Translations under genes and position numbers: made by a program
Shown here: positions 50,101 to 60,402 of the stretch, piece by piece
Position numbering within the stretch: position 1 is the first letter of the stretch
How the letters are laid out: each line of letters begins with the position of its first letter
The notes under the pieces: generated by a model
What the model was told of the DNA's origin: nothing
The model's input: only the letters and a program-made list of their open reading frames with translations
Database searches by the model: none
DNA from: Pholis gunnellus
Lineage: Eukaryota; Chordata; Actinopteri; Perciformes; Pholidae
Direction: 5' to 3'
Assembly: GCA_910591455.2 (NCBI GenBank)
Contig: OU342809.1
Location: forward strand, 8,675,468 to 8,739,467
DNA length: 64,000 nucleotides

Positions 50101-52692
50101 AGAAGAAAAAGAAAGACAAGGAGAAGGACAAGGAGCGAGAAAAGGCCAAAGAAAAGGAGAGGGAGAAAGAAGAGAAGAGGAAAGAAAAGGAGAGGGAAAA
50201 GGAAAAACGGGAAAAGGAGAAAGAGAAGGAAAAAGAGAGAATTCGATTGGAGAAGGTAACTGTTTTTGCTTGGTATGTCATTAAGTATCTGCGTTAGAGT
50301 GTTACTTATATATAACCTGTCCTTCCTGTTTCCTTAGGTGAAAGTAGACACTCCAGTGGCTCTACTGTCTCCAGTCATCCCCAGACTGACGCTCAGGGTG
50401 GGAGCCGGCCAGGACAAGATGTAAGCACTGAATGAATGTTTCTGGTGATATTACGTCACATGAGGGTTTCTCTTTCTTTCTATATTGAAAACAAAACTTA
50501 AAGATGTTTGTTTCTGCAGCAGTATTATCATATACTATCATACTACTAGTGCTATATAATATATATTATTAGTATGAATATCATTATAGCAGCATTACAA
50601 ACTCTGCATAAAGCTTCTGATTTAAATAAAAATGTTTTGTAAACTTTAATTAGGCAAAATTCTTGGGTGTAACATTTAAAAAAAGGTTTGTTTTTGTATA
50701 TATCAAAACTCAGGTATAGAATTGCTATTAATATAGAAATGAAATATGTTTGGTGTGTTTAATCAGATGAGTCCCACTGAGAGCTCATTTTCAAGGGAGA
50801 CCTGAGTTATGTTTATGTTAAAAAATAGACTCGGTTGAAACAATGATATATTGAAACACATTGTTGACATTCTTTACATCATAAAGCTCACATAGAGATG
50901 GAAAAGTCTCCTCCCTGTGTTAACTAGTATTTCTCTCTGTCCATCACCAGTGTTATCAGCAAGGTGGTTCCAAATTCGGAGCCCAAGACGCCAGCACCCA
51001 AGACCCCCGCTGCCAAGTCTGGACCTGGGAACCGCCCTCGGACTCCCCCTCCTCCCCCAGTGCTCTGCCCAGTGCTGCCCGTTCTGCCTCCGCCTCCCTC
51101 TCCGCTTCCTCCAGCTCCTGCCCCGTCATCGCTGCTCCCCTCCGCCCCGCTGCTCTCTCCCGCCGCATCCTTCAAAACACCGGTCCGCAGCGTCGTCACC
51201 GAGACCGTCAGCACCTACGTGGTGAGTGCTCTTCCTTTTATTTATTCATAATTAGTGCATGTGATAACACTAGTTATAAAGAGCTAGTTTTCTAGGTGAA
51301 CAGGAACTTACACCTAAGATTAAACAAACTAAATGTCTTCACTGTTGTCTCTTTATTTTCACTAATCCGTTGTTTGTGTAACAGCTGTTTTGTCATTGCT
51401 AATGCTTTCTGTGAAATTAATCTTACTTAGATCCGAGATGAGTGGGGGAACCAGATCTGGATTTGTCCTGGATGCAACAAACCCGATGATGGCAGTCCCA
51501 TGATAGGATGTGATGACTGTGATGACTGGTATCATTGGTGAGACACGTATTTCCCTTTTTCTTCCCTGGCCTAATGAGTGTGTGTTTAATATGAGATTGT
51601 AGTTAAGCATAGTCTACAAGTTGATCCAGCTATTTGAGTCCGTATCGGGCAGATATCAACATCTGTATTTTCAGTAGAGCAGCAAAAAGGAAGCTCAGAA
51701 GAAGACATTTTTATCATTTTTTTGTCAAGAATGGCTCATTGATCAGTGAAACGGTTGGTCATAAGGCTTTATTGTAGAACTTCATCTACTTCCAAGGGTC
51801 ATGGAGAAGGAAAAAAATAAAAATAAACAAATGTTAAGATGTCATAAATTGCAGATGGAAAAAGGTAATTAAATAACAGATAACTGCATGCTATGTATCG
51901 TAAACATTAGAGCCAGCAGCACAGCTATAAATGCAGTTGTTTCATGTTGTGCTCACTCAAGAGTACATTCACTCAGTTTTCAAGTGTTACTCATTAACTC
52001 TGTGTGGTCCTGGAGGTCCATCAGTAGTAAGACTGAGTCTGAGTAGGGCAGTGGATGATTCCTGGATAACAACAGGAACATTACAGTGAAGCCCTGTAAA
52101 CGTGAAGTGATGGTGTTACAACAGTTTAGCTTGTTTTAAGTTTCCAGAGACATAATGTCACCGAGCCACACCGCTTTGTGCCGTGTCATTGTGTCCTACT
52201 GGTGAAACCGTAATGCCTCCAAATGATAGATCTAAATTTACCAGCTCTGGTCTCTCATTTGCCAAAGCTGTCCGGGTTGAACTCTCACACTTAAAACTGT
52301 AGTTATCAGAATGACCAGAATAAGTTGGTTTCATTATAATGCATGAAGCGTCCCTACAGTAGTGTTCGTTAGCTTCCTCCTGACGGGGCAACTTGACAGG
52401 CTCCTCAGACATTGATTGACAGTTGGTGCTTCAGTTAAGTATTAAGCTTATTTGACAGGAATCATTTAGTTAACTTTATATATCTTGAACTGAAGAAAGT
52501 GTCATACCGAACATATGGACAAATCCATATGCTGTTATGTGACTTTGCCTGAACCCTCTTCTCCCTCCTCTGCTCAGGCCTTGTGTTGGGATGCTTACAG
52601 CCCCCCCCGAGGACCAGCAGTGGTTCTGTGTTAAGTGTTCCAGCAGGAAGAAGGACAAAAAACACAAGAAAAGGAAACACAAAGTGCATTGA
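47117..52692 (+). CDS. taf3: TFIID subunit TAF3 (7 coding exons)
   Basis: Exons: 47117-47282, 47717-47959, 48439-50255, 50338-50420, 50951-51221, 51431-51537, 52578-52692 (2,802 nt; 933 residues; human 929). TAF3 is a core-promoter recognition subunit of TFIID; its histone fold pairs with TAF10 and its PHD finger reads H3K4me3. Residues 1-85 form the histone fold (SLLRVSVAQICQALGWD, LDDVSQAFRLLGVSLSELED). The acidic EEEEE stretch at 137-165 is followed by a Pro/Ser-rich region with repeated KSP-type motifs. Lys/Glu low-complexity segments lie at about 504-565, 603-638 and 672-742. Exon 5 is Pro/Ala-rich. The PHD finger at 871-918 shows CPGC, CDDC, WYHWPC and CVKC zinc ligands plus the aromatic and Met residues of the H3K4me3 pocket (WICPG, PMIGC, DDWYHW). 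The C-terminus KKDKKHKKRKHK is basic. The start has G at -3. Confidence 0.97.
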
Positions 52693-52768
52693 GACTATGC
52701 AAGAAGCACATATTTTGGACTTTTTTGGGACTTGAAGCCATCACTGAACACTCGTGGCACCGCTGTAA

Positions 52769-52774
52769 AATAAA
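52769..52774 (+). other. Candidate taf3 polyadenylation signal (AATAAA)
   Basis: AATAAA lies only 77 bases after the taf3 stop. ATTAAA at 53421-53426 is a second candidate that would give a longer 3' UTR. Confidence 0.45.
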
Positions 52775-55700
52775 AATACAAAAGAAAGTTTAAAATTGTG
52801 GCTGATACTAACATCTGATGATTTTTTTTAAAGGGTGTCAGCCATTGCATTGTGAGTTGATAAGGAAAAAAGGCTTTAACCAGCACATATCCAGCCTTAG
52901 TTCTCGTGTGGGCTCTTTCCCTTTTCACCTGTAAAATGTTTGCTTGTTGCTTTGGATGTCCAGTCGTAGGAGATCATGACGATTGCGTTTGTATGAGGAG
53001 GCCGAGACCATTAGTCTGAGACGAGAGCTCAACAAAGCAGAGAACCAGAGAACAACTAACATTCATTGTCCTTATTTCTGTTTCCTTTGTGTTGCCACAC
53101 AAGCAATGGCCACCAAGTCAACCCTTTCCCCAGTCTTCTGCAGTACCATTGAAATGTCATGTATATAACGAGGATGGCATCAGGTGTGTATAAATGTGTC
53201 AATACCAACTTCCAAGCCAAGTGCATTTTGTCCTTAGGATTCTGACTTGTTAAATCCATTTGCAGATGATTGGTTTTTAACTCTAATGATTTCCTGTAAT
53301 TTCTGTACATTTTTTTTAAATTTAAAGTTTGTATTTTTATTTTTTCTTCATATGGATATGTCCTGGAGTTAAATACTGTAGCTGTGCTTGTAATGTAATT
53401 CATTTCGCTGATATTTCAATATTAAAGATGAACGGTCTGTGTACTCGCAGACTTTAAGACGTAAATGTCACTACCATCAAAACTGTACCTTTTTAAAATT
53501 GATTTCAATTTTTGTTTTCCTAGTATCTGATTGTTTGCATTTGATTGAATGAAATAGAATAGATTGGAAATATTTTAACAAACTTGAGTTTCAGATGTTG
53601 AGTTTTCTTCCTGCTCCTTCTAGACATGATGACACACTTATTCGTCTCAGCCGTTGGTTACAGTTTAAATCCAGGATCCTCCCATGCAGCAGTCTGTGCA
53701 ATGCATTAGCCTAGATTTGGGGCTTTTTTCCGCAGTTGCCATCCTGCACTTCAACTCCTGATGTATGTGGGAGAGTGCTTGGCAGTCGCATTGCACAGGC
53801 TGGTGTTTCTAAAAGATCGATCGTGAGGAGCTGCCTCTCGTCTTTAGAAGTTTGTCTGACGATATGTCTCCTGTGCCATTTCCAGCAGAGGAGTTGGTTG
53901 TTTTGCTTTTCCCTCAACGACCACACGGTGTCCTTCTACACACAGACACTGGAGCATGCTGCTCATGACATGCACAGACACCGCAGCAGGCTCACAAACC
54001 ACATGGTGAATGTAGGAAATGTGACAGGTGCCTCTCGGTTGATTCATGGTGGAGTCCTTATCTCACAAGTAAAACCAGCTCCAGCTGTGCCATCCGTCAT
54101 GAGAGGAGCTCCAGATGTCTGGGACTGGAAATAGGATTTACAGCCACTCAGATGCTATTAAGACTCAGAAATCTATATAATGTGAGATGGTAGAGTGTGT
54201 CTCCCCGGCTATCAGTGGACGATCATATTTTATGAGACAGGTTTTGTATCTCTGATCTAACTTTTTCCATTTAAGTCAAATGAACAGACTCACAACTGTT
54301 AACGTCTATATCAGAGGATTTTATTTCCAGTCAAGCCTGACTTCACATACAGGACTCTGAAAGGTCTAGATGTTTATCAGATTCTCTGTGCTTCTGTTTA
54401 TTTCTGGGAACAATCAGCAGAGCCGTGCTGGCTGGACCTCCAGAAGTCTACTCGGCTCACAGCATATCGGAAATTAATTTTGGTGCAAAACCATTTGATT
54501 ATTTATAAACGGCAGCAGTACTTTAAAATACATGATTTTGACAGAGTGATGTGATGTGCATAGCAGCATTGTTGTGAGTGAGCTGTTCAGAGAGCTTCTA
54601 AGAGAAGCTCATTTAAGTCGTCTGAGGGTAACAGCATGGATACGTTTAAATAAATCTTGTTCAGACATGAATATGTGATGACAAGCTAGTTTGTGTCTTG
54701 ATTGCTGTTACAAAAATCAGGTTTGAGTCATGACTACATCAGGATACCTTTCAGTCTTTCTACTTTTGGTGCAAGAAAAAAAAAACTGTCAGTTTTGCCC
54801 TCATTTAACTGAAGGAAATTGTGACACCCAATCACTGAATTCAATGCCCTTATTTAGTGAGTCACAGACAGCAGTCATGGTTTCATTATAAATAGGATTA
54901 AACCCCAAGCTCTCTGATACCTTGGTTATATGCGGATGCATCGTATTATCTACACTCAAAAGACTCATTTACTTTTTAAACTTGTGAACTTTTTCTGATT
55001 CACCCTGTCTCTGTCTTTGAGTGTGATGCTCCCATAGATGGCCCTGATGGAAATCGACGCGGTGTCTTCCGATAACACAGAGAATCAAAGAGGAAGTGGA
55101 AAAGATGATGTGCGACTGAAGTAAAAGGGGAAGTAAAAGTTACTTCTGCACCAAAACAAGCTGACAGTTCAATGTGGTGAGGCTTTTTAATCATATGAGA
55201 CGCGTTCACCCATGCAAGCCCACATGAAAACTCATTTAAGACACGAGTTAGACCGGGAAATACAGTATCTTATATATAAATGAGCAATGAAGCACTTCAC
55301 TGATGAACTCTTTGCAAATAGATTAACCAGCAGGTGATTTTTGAGAGACAGAGGAGACTTTGTATGGACCAGAAGGTTAAGGAGGTCATAGTTAGCAGTA
55401 TCCTCTAATGCTAAAAGGCTAACTCCACTCGTGGCTGTGGGCCTCTCTCCCTCTTCAGTCACACATGCTGGTGTCAGGTCTCGTATAGGAGAAGCAACTG
55501 TCGGATCGTAAATTTTACTGACCAGTGCGTGTAAAGATAGATAGCTCTGCCACGTCTGACATAAAGGGGATCGTGTCTTTATCTCTTTTTGGGTAAAATG
55601 TTTTCACCTTGTCCAGGTGCATCTACACTGCTTCATAAACAGGATACTATTCTTATGGGATACAGAATATAAATGTAACTTCTTCTTTGTTAAAACTCGC

Positions 55701-56650
55701 GTGTGCAGCACTGTGCGTTAGTGCACGCTATACAGAACACAATGTGCACCGAGCTGGAACAGTTTCAGTTTTAATCCACAAAAACACAGACGGTATTTGT
55801 GTGTGCAATCAGTCCCAGGAGAGCCCACAAGTGGTAAAAAGGGAAAGCTGATTGTAGCTTTCACTCATCACAAGGCCACCTGCAGTGCTGTAAACATGTG
55901 CTGCTATTTGACATATTACATGACAGGCATGAGTGCCTTTCTTTTTGTTCATGCACCAACACCACCTTTACTGTGGAAGTGAACAGGATGTGGTTGTTTT
56001 CTCAGGGCGATGCATATATTTGCTGCACTTTCACAAGTTACAAAGACATTTTGTTTTCACCTGCCATTTTGTGTCGTATTATTTCCCTCCTCCAGCCTCT
56101 TTTGAATTAGGTTTCAACAGGAAAGCATCATACTGAGCCTTTTTTTTGGTGCTCTTCACATGTTGGTAGATCAGAGCTCTCTGAGATTCTGTGCTCAACA
56201 TGACGCCCGTGGCGCTGACAGTCATACTAAGCAGCAACACATCATAAAGAGCTGGATTTCAGTGTTTAAAATATTCATGTCAGCAGAAAAAGAGGGCAGG
56301 ACTGGAATGAAGAGGTTTGTGTGCTGCGATCAGAGGAAGCAGAGCCCATCCACGCTGGTCTTCTCGGCTGTGATACCAGCACACACTGACATGACCCTGT
56401 TTCAGATGACTTTCCTACTTAATGTCACGGTACTCTAACAGGACACAACACCTTTGGGAGAATGAGAATTTAATTTCTCTTGGGTTTTGTGCAAAGAATA
56501 TTGTGTCAGATTGCTTTCAAATCTTGAATCGGGTGCCACAGTGACAGCAAAACGTGCTTTAAAGCGTGTTAGTTATGAAAATGTGTACAGAAACGGCCTT
56601 GCCGTCATCATATTACAGGTTATATGGCTCAGAACTTAGGTCTCTGTCCA

Positions 56651-56842
56651 ATGCAAATTAACATGCAAAGAGTTTTTGTGATAGCACTCTTCAATATGCC
56701 ATCAGTTAGTGAGGGCTTCCAGTAATTTAATTGTAATGAAGAATGTCCTCTCCCAGATCGTTCTGCAGAATTACATACAGGTACATGTCATGTGTTATTG
56801 TCTTGTCCTTGTTTGACCTGCCAAGGGACTGCAGATGCAAAT
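56651..56842. promoter_or_regulatory. Pair of ATGCAAAT octamers upstream of celf2
   Basis: ATGCAAAT occurs at 56651-56658 and 56835-56842, each followed by TA or TAG as in POU/Oct sites. The pair is 184 bases apart in the same orientation, about 0.9-1.1 kb before the first celf2 exon. Enhancer function is only inferred. Confidence 0.3.
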
Positions 56843-57559
56843 TAGCTTAAGCTACAATCGGGTACAGTGCATCGAATGGAGACATTTATGTTTAAACTGT
56901 ACATGGTCCCTTTTAAATAAATTTGATTAATAATACTAAAAATGAATATATGTACATTATGCTCTGGAATACTGTAGGTAGGCCCATAGGTGGAACCTGT
57001 CCTTTTTTAAGACGTATTCATGCTGACTACAATGTGTGCTTATATTCTAGCAGGCTATCTTTATCCCTCTCTAACATAAAGCAATAATGGCATGAGGTTG
57101 TCAGCTCTCCACCTGTCACCCACTGTGTATCATCAGCCAGCCCACGGGGGGGACAGTGACATGTACATCTCGAGCTGCATAGAGAATGCTTTGTTTACCT
57201 GCAATATGTGCAGGTGATGAGCAGACAAATAAATACATATACTGGGGTTTTTAGGATACCAGGCTTCATAGAGGCTTGAAAGAAGTATGTGGAGCATTCA
57301 TACATGCCAACGTGCACAGAAGTGTGACACAAAACCAGGACTTGTGGATGAGATCTTGAAGCAACCGTGTCTATGTTTCCTCTAATTCCCCCCCCAATCT
57401 GACAGTGGTAATAAATCATCCGTGTCCAATTTGCTGAAGTTTTCCTAATATGGGTGTCAATTAGTGCAAGAGTGCTACTGTGGCCACAGCTTTACAGCCT
57501 GCAAACTGGGCTGCCGCAGGCAGCACAATGCATTAGCGCACGATGAGCTGTCAGAGAGG

Positions 57560-57725
57560 ATTATTTCAGCCACGCCAGTCAGCGAAGGGGGTGGGCGCCG
57601 CTCTGCTGCACTAAACCGAGGAAAAAGAGTGGGCGGGAGACGGAGAAAGGGAGAGAAACACATAGAGGAAAGAGGGAAAGAGAAGAAAGTGTCCATTACA
57701 CCGGGTGGATTTTTCCAGAGCACCG
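57560..57725 (+). promoter_or_regulatory. Probable promoter and leader of celf2 first exon 1a
   Basis: GC-rich block with gggggtgggcg and gtgggcggg Sp1-type boxes, followed by a purine-rich leader (gagaaagggagagaaaca). No TATA box is clear. Confidence 0.45.
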
Positions 57726-57838
57726 ATGTTGGAACACTCTTCTGAGCTGGCCCTGGTGCAGAGTTTGTATGCCAACAGCATGCGCTGTCCCCCCTCTGCG
57801 ACCGGGATCTCTGTCAGGAATGAGGACCTGCCTATGAG
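57726..57838 (+). CDS. celf2: CELF2 alternative first coding exon 1a (partial gene)
   Basis: Open from ATG 57726 to a donor at 57839 (gaggtacgtt); 113 nt, ending in phase 2, encoding 37 residues plus two bases. The residues MLEHSSELALVQSLY followed by NSMRCPPSATGISVRNEDLP follow the pattern of a human CELF2 N-terminus in which a SELAF-like segment precedes MRCPKSAVTMRNEEL. CELF2 is an RNA-binding protein with three RRMs that controls alternative splicing, mRNA stability and translation. This exon encodes only the tail before RRM1. The second ATG (SMRC) matches the start of another known CELF2 form. The remaining exons lie past 64,000. Confidence 0.87.
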
Positions 57839-60331
57839 GTACGTTGGGGTTGGCCCCTCATTCAAATGTGGGCTAGCCTTTTGTGGAGCAGCCCGTATTT
57901 GGACTGCGTCTTTGTCTGGGCTGAATATTGTCATAGGATGTATTGTTTCCAGTTGAGGCGTTCTCTCATGCTGTGACTGAGTGACTGTGGGCAGGGTGTG
58001 GGAATTTTTTTCTTTTTTTTTTTTAGGATCCAAGAATCCATGTATTTGAATCTAATGAATTTGGCCATGCATGTCAATCCCATCATCCAGACAAAAATGA
58101 TTCAATCAGAGGGTAGTGGGATTAGTTTTAAATTGTATCTGAAAAGAAAAATCAATACCTTACAGCATTCTCGTGTCATTTAATTACCTTCCTCTTCTTT
58201 TCAAAGTTCCACAAGGGCTCAGGTACTTGCATGAACTATAAAGAAAGAAAGAGAGAGGAATGTGATGCAGGTGTTTGTCTCTGAAATGAAAAAGACAAAC
58301 CCGTGGGATGAGATATCTACTGAACCAGCCCAGGTCTTACTGTACTCCCTCAGTCCAAAACAAGAAAATATATCAATTAGCTTTAAAACAACAAGAAGGA
58401 ACACATACATCCATCATGGTATTTGCATTAATATAGTTGAACTGGTTCCTGATGTTATCATGTGTGCTCAGTACATCTTGACCCAGTAGATTTCCTCCAG
58501 AAAGAATAAGATGAAGTTCTCTCTCTCCATTTTGAGAGCCCTTTAGTTGGTCGCCATTCTGCAAATGATTTCACGAAAGGCAGCGCTGAGGAAAAAGTGT
58601 GCCTCCAAGTTCGAAGTGACGTATTAAAAAAAACATGATGTGACCCATTTGGGTTTTAAAGCTGGCCTATTTTTACACCGTGCAGTTTGTCACGAAGGGG
58701 GTTGACAATTGAAATGCTGGATGAGGATGATGGGCGATGAGGATGATGGGTGTGAGTGGGACCTCGGCTCCACTGCATGAGGGGAAAACATTTGATGTAA
58801 ACAACAAAAGCATGGTACGTGTGGAGGATTAGGATAGGATTACAGTAGTAATAATCTGAGATTAAGAAAAGGAGGCTAGTATTAGAAGATGCTGGCAACT
58901 AGGCATCCGCCTCTGGAATCCAGTCCAAAAAACATTTCTTAGAAAAGAGGATACGCACAAACTGGTGCGGTGGCATAATGAACGCTATAGAAAACTGTAC
59001 TGTATATTGTATACCAATGAGAGAAACAGGAGCGGCTCTTTACGAGAATCCTGCTCCTTCTATAACAAATCCATTGAACGAGATCCCCCGAGAGCTAATT
59101 GAGTCGAAGGAAATATGTGGATGCTGCAGATGGGATGGCATTATTATATTGTTGCTCCATTTGAATGAATCCTGAGTCTCCAGAGAGGTTCAGACTATCG
59201 GTAATGCATGTTACATAGTGGGCTCGTCTGCATGTATGGCAAAATAGGTCGCACATCATGCACACTGTGCTCGTATACAAGTTGCCTTAATATTGCTACG
59301 GATACAAGGATTCAATCGGATTTCATAAATGGGGGGGTTGTTTCTCAACACTCGCTATGAATAATATTTTTGGATTGTGCAGCTGCTGGAGCAATACTGA
59401 AAGGTTTGATAATTAGGCTCGCCCCCCCCCTGCCTCTCTGCTACTTGACAATGACCCCCCCCCCCCCCTCCTACCTCTCTCTCCCCAAGTGTAGAGGCCT
59501 CGCCCTGCAAGTCCAAAACAACAAAAGAAGATAAGCTTCCCCTCCCCCAGGGAAAGAACCAGTCCAGCACAAAAGGGGGAAATGACCTATGACCCTGGGG
59601 GGAAAGCATGGCCGGAGACAACAAGAAAAACTGCATTTTAACCACCTCACTTTCGACTGGGAGAGATGTATGGACCTGTATGCAATGTGAGCCAATAAAC
59701 AAGCTGGTCAACAGGCACCTGATATAGACAATGTGGAAACAGGAACAATCGTTATTAATCTTGATGATAAGTAACTGGGTTTTATATAGAAACATGTCAC
59801 CAATACACACAAACAGTCTTGTGATTGGGCAATTTCTCTGTGAAAAGGCTGCAGAATAACAGTCATTATAAGGAGATAAAACACCATACACTACATATGG
59901 GTCACTGAACTCTCTTTAGAAGACCACGTGCCAGTCCCTATAGGGACATTACAGTAATTGTACATCGGGGTCGAGGCGCTGTGAGGCTCGCAGAGCAGCA
60001 GCATGGCTTCAGACTTTTTGTTTAAAAAAAAAAAAAAAGGCCACGCCTCTGCTTTGCTGCAGCTCGGTGTGCAGTGTGACAGCGGCTCGCCTCAGTTTAT
60101 TTCAGTCGGGGACGGCAGAGAAACTAGAAGGAATAAGGCGGATACCGGGTTCCCTCTCTCTCTCTCTCTCCGTCTCTCTCTCATGCAGTTTTGAAGAAGA
60201 CGCCCCCCCTCCTCCTCCTCCTCCCTGCACCTGTTCTGCTCCGTCTTGTTGCCCGTCTCTCGCAGGAGTTGATCCTCTTGCGGAGTTGAGTGGACGTCGC
60301 TTCTCATTGTTAGATAGACGTTGTTGTGAGC
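57839..60331 (+). other. celf2 interval between the two first exons
   Basis: No further exon recognised. A pyrimidine tract precedes ttttttttag at 58.02 kb, but the sequence after it does not resemble CELF2. C-tracts occur at 59,422-59,430 and about 59,455-59,469. The last 350 bases are GC- and CT-rich and form the probable promoter of exon 1b. Confidence 0.5.
60000..60331 (+). promoter_or_regulatory. Probable promoter and leader of celf2 first exon 1b
   Basis: CpG-bearing sequence with a poly-A run (about 60,024-60,038), a CT-rich stretch (60,152-60,183), and a run of CTC/CCT repeats (60,205-60,225) before the start codon. No clear TATA box. Confidence 0.4.
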
Positions 60332-60402
60332 ATGACTTCGGCGTTCAACCTGGATTACCACCCTCTGGCCGAGAGTCGGTTAATGACTTCGACCGACACG
60401 AT
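60332..60402 (+). CDS. celf2: CELF2 alternative first coding exon 1b (partial gene)
   Basis: Open from ATG 60332 to the consensus donor gtaagt at 60403; 71 nt, ending in phase 2 like exon 1a. It encodes MTSAFNLDYHPLAESRLMTS plus TDT and two bases. The start MTSAFxLDxxP matches the N-terminus of another human CELF2 form that begins MTSAFKLDFLP; CELF1 has a similar form, so paralogue choice rests partly on synteny with taf3. A shared phase allows both first exons to splice to one common second exon, which is not in the window. Confidence 0.82.

Larger units (their letters stand above)
52693..57725. other. taf3 3' UTR and taf3-celf2 intergenic region; no gene recognised
   Basis: About 5 kb without a supported exon on either strand. 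In human, GATA3 lies between TAF3 and CELF2. I saw no GATA zinc-finger frame (CxxC-x17-CNxC) here. Two perfect octamers lie at 56651 and 56835. The final 250 bases contain GC boxes and form the probable promoter of the first celf2 exon. Confidence 0.6.

Noticed and set aside
49478..50281. 267-codon minus-strand frame rich in Ser and Phe
   Set aside because: Antisense shadow of the Lys/Glu-rich taf3 exon, where purine-rich coding leaves few stops on the other strand.
50924..51225. Overlapping frames on both strands of taf3 exon 5
   Set aside because: High GC and Pro/Ala-rich coding keep other frames open; the chosen frame alone joins exons 4 and 6 in phase.
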